6,467 nt of DNA from Acetofilamentum sp. (GTDB lineage: Bacteria; Bacteroidota; Bacteroidia; Bacteroidales; JAFGXI01), in assembly GCA_020720565.1 (NCBI GenBank), contig DYOK01000102.1, forward strand, positions 2,984 to 9,450, in the 5' to 3' direction. The notes beneath the pieces were generated by a model. It saw nothing but the letters and a program-made list of their open reading frames with translations. It searched no databases and had not been told where the DNA came from. The number at the start of each line of letters is the position of its first letter. Positions within the stretch are counted from its first letter, which is position 1. The position numbers and the translations under genes are program-made. Below are positions 1-6,383 of the stretch, in pieces.

Positions 1-1839
1 CTATTCCACTGTTACCGATTTGGCTAAGTTTCGTGGCTGATCCACATTGCAACCTCGTGCCACAGCGATATAGTACGACATCAATTGTAAAGGAATTACC
101 GTTAAGAGGGGAGCTATGGCCTCGTGATGATCTGGAATTTCGATCACGTGGTCGGCTAAATGTTTGATAACATGGTCGCCTTCGGTTACAATAGCAATAA
201 CGACACCTTTTCGTGCTTTTACTTCTTGAATGTTCGAAACTATTTTCTCGTACGATTTATCTTTGGTAGCGATTACAACCACAGGCATTTTATCGTCGAT
301 AAGTGCGATTGGACCATGCTTCATTTCTGCAGCAGGGTAACCTTCGGCGTGGATGTACGAAATTTCTTTTAATTTAAGGGCTCCTTCTAAAGCAACTGGG
401 AATAATACGCCACGACCTAAGTATAAGAAATTTGAAGCATCTTTGTATTTAAGTGCAATCTCTTGTATTTTTTCGTTTTGCTCTAGAATTTTCGTGATAT
501 AGTCTGGCACAGATGATATGGCTTTAATCATTTGAAGATAAATATCATCGTTGGTATTACCACGTTCTTTGCCGAGCATCAGCGACATCATGGTGAGTAC
601 GGCGACTTGAGCGGTGAACGCTTTGGTAGACGCAACGCCAATTTCGGGCCCAGCATGGGTATATACTCCAGCGTGTGTTTCGCGAGGAATGCTCGAACCT
701 ACTACGTTGCATATGCCAATTACAGTAGCCCCTTTTTCTTTGGCCAATTTAATGGCTGCCAAAGTATCGGCGGTTTCGCCCGATTGACTGATGGCAATTA
801 CAACGTCATCTTCGTTTATAATGGGGTTGCGGTAGCGAAACTCCGAAGCGTATTCGACCTCGACAGGGATACGTGCATATTCTTCGAGCAAATATTCGCC
901 AACCAAGCCGGCATGCCACGAGGTGCCGCATCCGATAATAATCATGCGCTTGGCGTTGTTTATTTTAGGTAGGGCTTGATGTAATCCGCCCAAATAGATG
1001 CGTTTGTTGCGTTCCGATACCCGACCACGGAAGGTATCTTTGATGGCGTTGGGTTGTTCGAAAATTTCTTTTAACATAAAATGCTCGTAACCACCTTTTT
1101 CAATCGATTCGATATCTAAGTCAATTTGGGTTACCTCGGGTTCGAGCACGTCGTTTTGAATGGTTTTTAAAGTTAGGCTGTTGCGCTCAACAATGGCCAT
1201 GTGGTCGTCGTCGAGGTAAATTACGCTTTTGGTATGCTCTACAATTGGTGTGGCATCAGAAGCAAAAAAGTATTCGCCATCGCCTACCCCGATGACCAAA
1301 GGACTGCCTTTTCGAGCGGCGATTAACATATTGGTATCTTCTTTTGCAGCTACCAAAATACCGTAGGCACCAATCACTTTGGTCAAGGCCAATCTGACAG
1401 CCATTTCGACGGTTACGCTTTCGTCTTTTAGGTATATATATTCAATTAAATTAGCCAATACCTCGGTATCGGTTTCACTTTTGAATGTATATCCATTTTT
1501 GATCAAATCCTTTTTAAGGACATCGTAATTTTCGATAATGCCATTATGTATCACCGTAAAGTGTCCATTAAGCGAAATGTGTGGGTGAGCATTAACGTCG
1601 TTGGGCTCGCCATGAGTGGCCCAACGGGTATGCCCCATGCCAATATTCCCTTTGATATTTTGATTTCCGATAAAGCTTTCTAAATCGGATACTTTTCCTT
1701 TGCATTTGTAGGTACGAGTTTCGCCATTAATCAGGGCAATGCCTGCAGAGTCGTAACCTCTGTATTCCAGTCTTTTAAGACCATTGATTAAAATGGGATA
1801 AGCTTCTTTATGGCCTATATATCCAACAATTCCACACAT
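1..1839 (-). CDS. glmS: Glutamine--fructose-6-phosphate aminotransferase (isomerizing), complete
   Basis: Makes glucosamine-6-phosphate from fructose-6-phosphate and glutamine in the cytoplasm, the first committed step toward UDP-GlcNAc for peptidoglycan and LPS. The 612-aa length is normal for the family, with ATG start and TAG stop both inside the window. The N-terminal class II glutaminase domain (about 2-220) starts MCGIVGYIG, giving the Cys2 nucleophile, and has GHTRWATHG (69-77), HNG (98-100) and SETDTE (121-126). The first SIS domain (about 296-420) has GCGTSWHAG, SQSGETADT and STKAFTAQ; the second (about 465-600) has LGRG and ALEGALKLKEISYIHAE. Glu492, His508 and Lys607 sit where the E. 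coli isomerase residues Glu488, His504 and Lys603 are expected, with a constant offset once the initiator Met is discounted. All key residues are present, so it should be active. It lies 216 bp downstream of the DUF4270 gene on the same strand. No glmS ribozyme-like structure is apparent upstream. Confidence 0.98.
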   Translation of the reverse strand: MCGIVGYIGHKEAYPILINGLKRLEYRGYDSAGIALINGETRTYKCKGKVSDLESFIGNQNIKGNIGMGHTRWATHGEPNDVNAHPHISLNGHFTVIHNGIIENYDVLKKDLIKNGYTFKSETDTEVLANLIEYIYLKDESVTVEMAVRLALTKVIGAYGILVAAKEDTNMLIAARKGSPLVIGVGDGEYFFASDATPIVEHTKSVIYLDDDHMAIVERNSLTLKTIQNDVLEPEVTQIDLDIESIEKGGYEHFMLKEIFEQPNAIKDTFRGRVSERNKRIYLGGLHQALPKINNAKRMIIIGCGTSWHAGLVGEYLLEEYARIPVEVEYASEFRYRNPIINEDDVVIAISQSGETADTLAAIKLAKEKGATVIGICNVVGSSIPRETHAGVYTHAGPEIGVASTKAFTAQVAVLTMMSLMLGKERGNTNDDIYLQMIKAISSVPDYITKILEQNEKIQEIALKYKDASNFLYLGRGVLFPVALEGALKLKEISYIHAEGYPAAEMKHGPIALIDDKMPVVVIATKDKSYEKIVSNIQEVKARKGVVIAIVTEGDHVIKHLADHVIEIPDHHEAIAPLLTVIPLQLMSYYIAVARGCNVDQPRNLAKSVTVE

Positions 1840-2055
1840 AAATTAGAAAATCAAATTAATATGATATTTTTAAGTTTTTCGATCTCTTTAATAATTTCGC
1901 AATTATTATTTATACATTTTTTGTTAATTGAAAAAGATTGTTAATTCGATTTTAGATTAAGGTCTTCGACCTATTTATTCTTTTTCTAACTCACATAAAA
2001 CAATCTCTTATTCTAGTTAAACCCGACATTATATTACTTTGATAAGACAAAGACT

Positions 2056-3309
2056 TTAGTTTAGTTTCGAATATACAATTTTCAAGATTACTTTTTGACC
2101 ATTGGCTCCATTCGAAATAATGGCTCTCGATGCGGACGTGGCGCCACCATAAGGATAAAACCATAGGTTATAGTTTTGATGGTTTCCATTGATCATGTTT
2201 TGGATGTGTCGGGTTACCACCAAGCTATATTGGGTTTTGTCGGTGTTTAAATAGCCTCCATAATTTGAAGTACCTGCGGTATAATCGTCGACATACGATT
2301 TTGTATCGGTGTCAGAATCATCAATTTCCATTAAAAGTCGGGTGGGCATAACATACGATTCCGAAGCTTGCGCATTTAGCAGTAACTCTGCTGTGTAGAT
2401 CATCAAATCGCCAGAATCTTTCAAAAGTTCGAAGGCAGGTTGCAAGTCGATATGCGATTTAACACCACCCATACCCGATAAATACAAATTAGGTGAGCTT
2501 GTACTTCCGAAAATTGAATTTAAGGGTGTTCTGTTGTGATAAAAAAGATTGAAACGATCGGCACTGCTATTTATTTTAAGTTTAAATGTAGTGGTGTCTC
2601 GATCCGTTGACTCGCCATAAATGTATTCAAGCTGAATATACGAACTAGAAGTCGTCGAATTAAAATTCATTTGAAGCAATCCATTTTGATTACCAGTGGT
2701 ATCGACGCTGATAAATAGACCTTTGAAAGCGTTGATAAATGCATCGTTATCGGCTAAATCGGTAGAGGCCATATTTAAGATGCTTTGACCAAACAAACTA
2801 TCTAAAGGAATAGTGATATTCCCTAATGTGTCTTTTTTTGCACTTTGATCGGCAATAGGTGTCCCTATGTAGCTTGTAAAATCGATATTTGAAGCATATA
2901 AAGAGTCGGAAGCGATATCAAAATTACTTTTGTAAATTTTAAAGCGATGCTCTACATCTTCATTACCAACAACACTTTCGATATCGAGAACAAGCTGAGC
3001 AGACAAAAGCTGGGGATTGGTTCCAAAACTCACATTGTCGGTGCTTAATAGACATTGGGTAACAATAAAAGCAGTGCTTCTGCCGAAATTTACATCATTA
3101 ATGGTGCCCAAAAGCGTCGTAGTGTAAGCTCTGTTGGTCGAAGGGGCGTCGTCGGGCGAGGAATAACATGTGAAATCGCTTAAATCGACATAAAGTGCAT
3201 TTAACCGATTCTTGTCAGGTTGAATTTCCAAACCAGCTTGCTCATCTTCTTTAACACACGAGGCAAGAATTAGTAATGAACTTGCCAGAAAAAAAAACAC
3301 TTGTTTCAA
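2056..3309 (-). CDS. DUF4270-family lipoprotein
   Basis: A 417-aa envelope lipoprotein of unknown biochemical function. A short basic N-terminus (MKQ), a hydrophobic stretch (about 4-16) and the lipobox LASC with Cys18 show a signal peptidase II site. The following VKEDE is acidic after a lysine, resembling the Bacteroidota surface-export signal K-(D/E)2, so an outer-leaflet location is possible. The segment around 66-85 (LLGTINDVNFGRSTAFIVTQ) matches my recollection of DUF4270 proteins, as does the position between the GT5 gene and glmS; the rest is beta-rich with no catalytic motif I recognise. The start is TTG at 3309-3307: no ATG exists between the upstream stop and the hydrophobic core in any frame, and the GTG three codons further in would remove the basic residue. 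The stop of the upstream gene is 12 bp away and in the same frame, so expression is probably coupled. A run of nine T on the coding strand (3297-3289) encodes the three Phe. Confidence 0.88.
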   Translation of the reverse strand: MKQVFFFLASSLLILASCVKEDEQAGLEIQPDKNRLNALYVDLSDFTCYSSPDDAPSTNRAYTTTLLGTINDVNFGRSTAFIVTQCLLSTDNVSFGTNPQLLSAQLVLDIESVVGNEDVEHRFKIYKSNFDIASDSLYASNIDFTSYIGTPIADQSAKKDTLGNITIPLDSLFGQSILNMASTDLADNDAFINAFKGLFISVDTTGNQNGLLQMNFNSTTSSSYIQLEYIYGESTDRDTTTFKLKINSSADRFNLFYHNRTPLNSIFGSTSSPNLYLSGMGGVKSHIDLQPAFELLKDSGDLMIYTAELLLNAQASESYVMPTRLLMEIDDSDTDTKSYVDDYTAGTSNYGGYLNTDKTQYSLVVTRHIQNMINGNHQNYNLWFYPYGGATSASRAIISNGANGQKVILKIVYSKLN

Positions 3310-3321
3310 CTCAGTAAAAAT

Positions 3322-4128
3322 TTAGTCGAGAATAGAATCGTAAAAATTAGAGTAGGCATCAATGTATTCGTCTGGATTTTGATATTCCAACGAAAGTTTG
3401 CCTTGCTCGGCCACAAAACTGCGAATTTCTGGATTTATTGTGTCACATCCAAAAATTACAGCATCGGAATGGTGTATGGCGTGTTTATGTAAATTAACAA
3501 AATCGGGCAGCTTTAAATGGGCTACATCTTCGTCGTTGATCCCTTTATATTTTGATTTGGAACCAATTTCGGGATTTAAATTATTTGAAAAGGAATCGTT
3601 GTAAAGCGAAAAAACAATCTTAGTGTTAGTAAATAATGGGTCGGTGTGGTACGACTTTTTAATGTACATCGGTACCATGCTGGTCATCCAACCATGGCAG
3701 TGAATAATATCTGGCGACCATCGTAATTTTTTGATGGTTTCGATTACGCCACGAGCAAAAAAGATAGCACGTTCGTCGTTGTCGGCATATTCTTGACCAG
3801 CTTCGTCTTCGAATTGATATTTTCGTTGAAAAAACTCTTCGTTGTCGATAAAATACACTTGCATTTTTGCAGCTTGCAACGAGGCCACTTTAATAATTAG
3901 TGGATGGTCGGTATCATCAATAATCAAGTTCATCCCCGAAAGACGAATAACCTCGTGTAATTGATTCCTCCGCTCGTTGATATGCCCATATTTTGGCATA
4001 AAAATTCTGATTTCTTTGCCACGTTCTTGTATCCCTTGTGGTAATTCCCTAGCAATCTTGGAAATATGCGTCTCGGGTAAGTAGGGCACCATTTCTTGCG
4101 AAATGAATAAGATGCGTTTATTCTCCAT
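3322..4128 (-). CDS. Short glycogen/starch synthase-like protein (GT5 N-terminal domain only)
   Basis: A 268-aa protein that databases usually label 'glycogen/starch synthase'. It matches only the N-terminal Rossmann half of GT5 enzymes, which are normally about 450-500 aa. Visible similarity includes ILFISQEMVPY (6-16), FMPKYGHINERR (43-54), the HEVIRLSG region (58-65), DNDERAIFFARGVIE (116-130) and WSPDIIHCHGWMTSMVPMY (137-155), the last corresponding to the PDIvHaHDW segment of synthases. The usual ADP-glucose-binding K-x-G-G-L loop near residue 15 is replaced by LPETHISK (17-24), and the whole C-terminal GT-B domain with the catalytic Glu is absent, with no remnant before the stop. Glycogen synthesis is therefore unlikely; a regulatory or binding role is inference. 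Short versions of this kind upstream of DUF4270 and glmS are common in the phylum as I recall, so this is probably a conserved family rather than a local truncation. ATG start at 4128-4126; first gene of the minus-strand cluster. I give no symbol because glgA would imply an activity not supported here. Confidence 0.85.
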   Translation of the reverse strand: MENKRILFISQEMVPYLPETHISKIARELPQGIQERGKEIRIFMPKYGHINERRNQLHEVIRLSGMNLIIDDTDHPLIIKVASLQAAKMQVYFIDNEEFFQRKYQFEDEAGQEYADNDERAIFFARGVIETIKKLRWSPDIIHCHGWMTSMVPMYIKKSYHTDPLFTNTKIVFSLYNDSFSNNLNPEIGSKSKYKGINDEDVAHLKLPDFVNLHKHAIHHSDAVIFGCDTINPEIRSFVAEQGKLSLEYQNPDEYIDAYSNFYDSILD

Positions 4129-4154
4129 TAAAATCGCTATAGTTAAAAAGTATA

Positions 4155-4162
4155 CAAAGGTA
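4155..4162 (-). promoter_or_regulatory. Bacteroidota-type -7 promoter box for the GT5-DUF4270(-glmS) cluster
   Basis: On the minus strand this reads TACCTTTG, an exact match to the Bacteroidota -7 consensus TAnnTTTG recognised by the primary sigma factor of the phylum. It lies 26 bp upstream of the ATG at 4128, so transcription would start about 20 nt before the gene. I do not see a convincing TTG -33 element at the usual 19-21 bp spacing; the nearest CAA (TTG on the minus strand) at 4191-4193 is too far. The call rests on the -7 box and its position alone. Confidence 0.5.
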
Positions 4163-4382
4163 TGATATTTTAACGAATTTTTTAGCTTAACAAGATTATA
4201 ATATCTTTTTTAATGATGATTAGGTTTTAAGGTGCTTTTTCGAAATTATTTGTTACATTATTTGGCTTTTAAAAAGTTGAAAAATATCAAACTTTTGTTT
4301 TTTATCAAGTAACGCCATCAGAATGCTAGCATCATAAATATTAATGGGCCAAAAGATTTTTCACTTTAGTTCAGTCTTAATG

Positions 4383-4438
4383 TTAAACCCAGATTACGCA
4401 CCTGCCAGTCGGCAGACAGGTGAATAATCTGGGTTAAA
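4383..4438. repeat. Long nested inverted repeat (REP/terminator-like cruciform)
   Basis: The outer arms AACCCAGATTA (4386-4396) and TAATCTGGGTT (4425-4435) are perfect complements. After a 2-nt mismatch, inner arms CACCTG (4399-4404) and CAGGTG (4417-4422) pair as well. The centre can instead fold as CTGCC (4402-4406) with GGCAG (4411-4415) around an AGTC loop. The hairpin has about 17 pairs and no U-tract at its base on either strand. The GC-rich core resembles short palindromic repeats I recall as dispersed in Bacteroidota genomes. A terminator for a lost gene or a dispersed palindromic element are both possible; the lack of a U-tract favours the latter. Confidence 0.75.
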
Positions 4439-4640
4439 TTGATTCATGCCGAAAGAACAACCGAAGAACCGAAAAAGCCCCTAGTTCGACTAAAATTCAG
4501 TTTTTTAGAGATTTTTTGTTAAATCTTGAGGTAAAATGGTTAAAATTGCATTTTATTTTGAACTTATTCATTTTAAAACAACCATACCACACCCACAAAA
4601 ACATAATTTTCGAAAACTTGGATTTAGAAAAAATTTACAC

Positions 4641-5411
4641 ATGAAAAAGCAAGATATCGTTTTAGACTGGTTACCCCGATACACCAACCGACCTATAGAA
4701 GATTTTACATCTTACATATTGTTGACCAATTTTAACAAATATGTCGAAATGTTTGCACAGTGGTACGACGTGCCAGTGGTAGGCGACGGTTATCCTATGC
4801 CCAATGCTTCGGCCAATGGAATTACCATCATTAATTTCGGAATGGGAAGCCCCAATGCAGCAACTATAATGGATTTATTGAGTGCCATTATGCCTAAATC
4901 GGTCTTATTTTTAGGGAAATGCGGCGGGCTAAAAAGAAAAAACCAACTCGGCGACTTAATTTTACCTATTGCAGCTATTCGTGGCGAGGGAACTTCGAAC
5001 GACTATTTGCCTGCCGAAGTACCAGCTTTACCCGCTTTTATGTTGCAAAGAGCGGTTTCCGAATCCATCTCTAAGCACAACAAAAACTATTGGACAGGTA
5101 CCGTTTTAACCACCAACAAACGGGTTTGGGAATACGACGAACGGTTTAAAAAATACCTTCGAAAAACCAGAGCTATGGCCATCGACATGGAAACAGCTAC
5201 AATTTTTTTAGTTGGTTTTGCAAACGAAATACCTGTTGGGGCATTGCTTCTGGTCTCCGATCAACCGATGATTGCCGAAGGCATTAAAACCTCAAAAAGT
5301 GACAAAACCGTCACCCAGAACTTTGTCGAAGATCACCTTAGAATTGGGATTACCTCTCTCGAAGAAATTCGCGACAACAAGCATTCGGTTAAACATCTGA
5401 GATACGATTAG
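4641..5411 (+). CDS. amn: AMP nucleosidase
   Basis: Hydrolyses AMP to adenine and ribose-5-phosphate in the cytoplasm, a purine salvage and AMP-level control step. The protein is 256 aa, one PNP/UDP-phosphorylase-fold domain. Landmarks are NFGMGSPNAATIMDLL (65-80), LGKCGGL (91-97), the substrate-site stretch AIDMETATIF (180-189, with Glu184 expected at the ribose) and LVSDQP (204-209, with Asp207 as the probable catalytic acid at the base). It matches the short Bacteroidota form, which lacks the extra N-terminal domain of the E. coli enzyme. I chose the ATG at 4641 because MKKQDIVLDWLPRYTNRPIEDF matches the usual family N-terminus, whereas the 35 residues from the in-frame ATG at 4536 do not. 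The leader is A-rich without a clear Shine-Dalgarno, which is normal in this phylum. It is a stand-alone plus-strand gene, divergent from the cluster to its left; nothing downstream looks co-transcribed. Confidence 0.93.
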   Translation: MKKQDIVLDWLPRYTNRPIEDFTSYILLTNFNKYVEMFAQWYDVPVVGDGYPMPNASANGITIINFGMGSPNAATIMDLLSAIMPKSVLFLGKCGGLKRKNQLGDLILPIAAIRGEGTSNDYLPAEVPALPAFMLQRAVSESISKHNKNYWTGTVLTTNKRVWEYDERFKKYLRKTRAMAIDMETATIFLVGFANEIPVGALLLVSDQPMIAEGIKTSKSDKTVTQNFVEDHLRIGITSLEEIRDNKHSVKHLRYD

Positions 5412-5430
5412 ATAATTTAGTTTTGGATTT

Positions 5431-5479
5431 CACGGCACTGCACTTCACTTCAACAGGCTCCGTGTAAACTAGCACAGTG
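5431..5479. repeat. Degenerate copy of a Bacteroidota interspersed repeat
   Basis: Contains CACTTCAACAGGCTCCGTG (5446-5464), which differs at two positions from CACTTCGACAGGCTCAGTG, a short repeat I recall as widely dispersed between genes of Bacteroidota. Around it, CACGG (5431-5435) pairs with CCGTG (5460-5464) and CACTG (5436-5440) with CAGTG (5475-5479), so the block has imperfect dyad symmetry. The family assignment is from memory and was not searched. Confidence 0.45.
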
Positions 5480-5512
5480 TGATTAATTTTGATTTCTGAA
5501 TTTTGAATTTGA

Positions 5513-5674
5513 AATTTTCTATCAATAGTAAAAGAATGGATAGAACAGAATATTGAAAGTATAGCGTTATTCTACCTGCAATCATATTCACCTGAAAAGA
5601 ATCCTGATTAACACCTTAATTATGATTTAAAATATGGCTTATCCGATATGCCATCTCCTAGAAATGAAGAACAA
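5513..5674 (+). pseudogene. IS630-family transposase remnant (C-terminal DDE segment)
   Basis: In the plus frame containing GTA at 5528 the translation runs SIVKEWIEQNIESIALFY, then YSPEKNPD, a TAA stop at 5609-5611, and HLNYDLKYGLSDMPSPRNEEQ to 5674. This is the signature of the C-terminal catalytic part of IS630-type transposases, whose consensus around the third acidic residue is LPPYSPELNPDE followed by a YLNxDLK-like segment. The stop falls exactly where the catalytic Glu is expected, one base from GAA. No N-terminal half, start codon or first and second Asp motifs precede it: a TGA stands in frame at 5510-5512. The typical end (KHxSIKYAA) is missing after 5674. It is therefore a dead fragment trimmed at both ends. 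Homology at the left edge (5513-5524) is uncertain. Confidence 0.82.
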
Positions 5675-5675
5675 C

Positions 5676-5708
5676 GGCAGATTGCATGAGTAGTGGCAGA
5701 TTGCATGA
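5676..5708. repeat. Tandem direct repeat of a 14-mer
   Basis: GGCAGATTGCATGA occurs at 5676-5689 and again, identically, at 5695-5708, a 19-bp period with a 5-bp spacer. It begins one base after homology to the IS630 transposase ends, so it may mark a junction left by deletion or by insertion of another element. TGACA (5706-5710) and TGTCA (5717-5721) immediately follow as a small inverted repeat. Confidence 0.7.
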
Positions 5709-5718
5709 CACTTCCCTG

Positions 5719-5739
5719 TCAAACCGCTACGCAGTTTGA
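5719..5739. repeat. Small palindrome
   Basis: TCAAAC (5719-5724) pairs with GTTTGA (5734-5739); inside, GC at 5726-5727 can pair with GC at 5731-5732 across a C/A mismatch, leaving a TAC loop. It has no adjacent T-run on the minus strand, so it is a poor terminator for the barrel gene ending at 5808. It may be the stem of a dispersed palindromic repeat. Confidence 0.5.
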
Positions 5740-5807
5740 TTGAATTACAAGGCTTGAATTTACCACATCTACTGCCATTACTTATACAAAATTTTAGCCT
5801 GTGTTAT

Positions 5808-6383
5808 TTATTCTTTACCAAACCGATAATTTAATCCAATGATATATTGTGTATAATAACTTTGAATTTTATATGATTGTATATGTGTAATATATTTTAA
5901 AAAAGATAAATCCAAATACAAACCATTTAAAAATTTATTTAATGACAAATCGTATCCAATACCTATACCTAAATAATATAAATTTTCTATTTTTTCATAT
6001 TCTTCATTATCACACATACAATAATTACCTTTACTAATAGAATTTTCTATAAACAACCTATTTTTTCTGTTTTTCAAAAAATTATATTGTAAAAACAGGC
6101 CATAAATATCATAATGTTCATTTGCTTTATTTGTTTCTTTTGTATTTATTGATAAATATTGCATCCCTAAAAAAATTCGTTTATTAATTGAAACAGAAAT
6201 ATTAGCATTCCAAGTTAACTCATGATATTTATATGTACTATTTAACATATCTGAATTTTGGTCTAACATATATGTTAAAGATGTACCTATTATCATATTT
6301 CTATTGAAATAATTTTTATTTGTTTGTGCGATTATTACAAAAACATTTATCATTATTAAAGTAACAATACTAAATATTTTCAC
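5808..6383 (-). CDS. Small outer-membrane beta-barrel-like protein, hypothetical
   Basis: A 191-aa protein of no named family that I recognise. Residues 1-19 form a signal peptide (MK, then a hydrophobic core ending VIIA) with likely cleavage before Gln20, a common +1 residue in Bacteroidota. The mature part alternates polar and hydrophobic residues in strands separated by charged loops, with glycine- and tyrosine-rich segments (YYLGIGIGYDLSL, LYLDLSFLKY) and ends YIIGLNYRFGKE, the usual shape of a barrel's last strand. A Cys-Met-Cys (122-124) lies in a predicted loop. The start is GTG at 6383-6381: the next Met (residue 11) would cut the signal peptide in half. This start overlaps the end of the upstream gene by 14 nt, so translational coupling is likely. 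Base composition is far lower in G+C than in the genes to the left (12 of 60 bases at 5821-5880), suggesting separate ancestry. Outer-membrane location is inferred from the sequence pattern. Confidence 0.72.
   Translation of the reverse strand: MKIFSIVTLIMINVFVIIAQTNKNYFNRNMIIGTSLTYMLDQNSDMLNSTYKYHELTWNANISVSINKRIFLGMQYLSINTKETNKANEHYDIYGLFLQYNFLKNRKNRLFIENSISKGNYCMCDNEEYEKIENLYYLGIGIGYDLSLNKFLNGLYLDLSFLKYITHIQSYKIQSYYTQYIIGLNYRFGKE

Larger units (their letters stand above)
4129..4640. other. Divergent intergenic region between the GT5 gene and AMP nucleosidase
   Basis: A 512-bp AT-rich non-coding stretch between two divergently transcribed genes. It holds the -7 box of the minus-strand cluster near its left end and a long nested inverted repeat at 4383-4438. 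Short runs of CCGAA (about 4450-4475) are the only other pattern I see. I find no tRNA, no conserved riboswitch fold and no credible small gene. An in-frame ATG at 4536 would extend AMP nucleosidase by 35 residues, but that extension has no family counterpart. A good promoter for AMP nucleosidase could not be picked: the best -7 candidate, TTATTTTG at 4553-4560, differs from consensus at the important second base. Confidence 0.6.
5412..5807. other. Intergenic region with repeat and transposon debris
   Basis: A 396-bp stretch without an intact gene between AMP nucleosidase and the AT-rich barrel genes, which converge on it. In order it holds a degenerate interspersed-repeat copy (5431-5479), low-complexity T/GAA-rich sequence (about 5481-5512), an IS630-family transposase relic (5513-5674), a duplicated 14-mer (5676-5708), a small palindrome (5719-5739) and a TTGAATT direct repeat (5740-5746 and 5754-5760). 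I see no strong rho-independent terminator for either converging transcript. This looks like a hotspot where mobile elements have landed and decayed. Confidence 0.65.

Noticed and set aside
160..972. Two plus-strand open frames (160-372 and 532-972) inside glmS
   Set aside because: They lie antisense to a fully conserved glmS, and their translations show no family motif.
1852..1859. Candidate -7 box (TTAATTTG on the minus strand) for glmS
   Set aside because: Mismatch at the conserved second base, less than 15 bp from the ATG, and no -33 partner.
1960..1972. Hairpin AGGTC-TTC-GACCT in the gap before glmS
   Set aside because: Only a 5-bp stem, and on the minus strand no T-run follows it, so a terminator or attenuator between DUF4270 and glmS is not supported.
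1840..2055. Possible glmS ribozyme or riboswitch in the leader
   Set aside because: The glmS ribozyme is known from Gram-positive bacteria; this leader is AT-rich with no matching pseudoknot stems.
3301..3604. Plus-strand open frames antisense to the GT5 gene (3301-3492 and 3398-3604)
   Set aside because: They are shadows of the conserved minus-strand coding sequence, with no recognisable product.
4448..4478. Repeated CCGAA units as a possible CRISPR or iteron array
   Set aside because: The units are 5 bp, irregularly spaced and few; there is no array structure.
4536..4640. In-frame ATG at 4536 extending AMP nucleosidase by 35 residues
   Set aside because: The added residues do not resemble the family N-terminus, which begins at the ATG at 4641; the upstream stretch looks like an A/T-rich leader.
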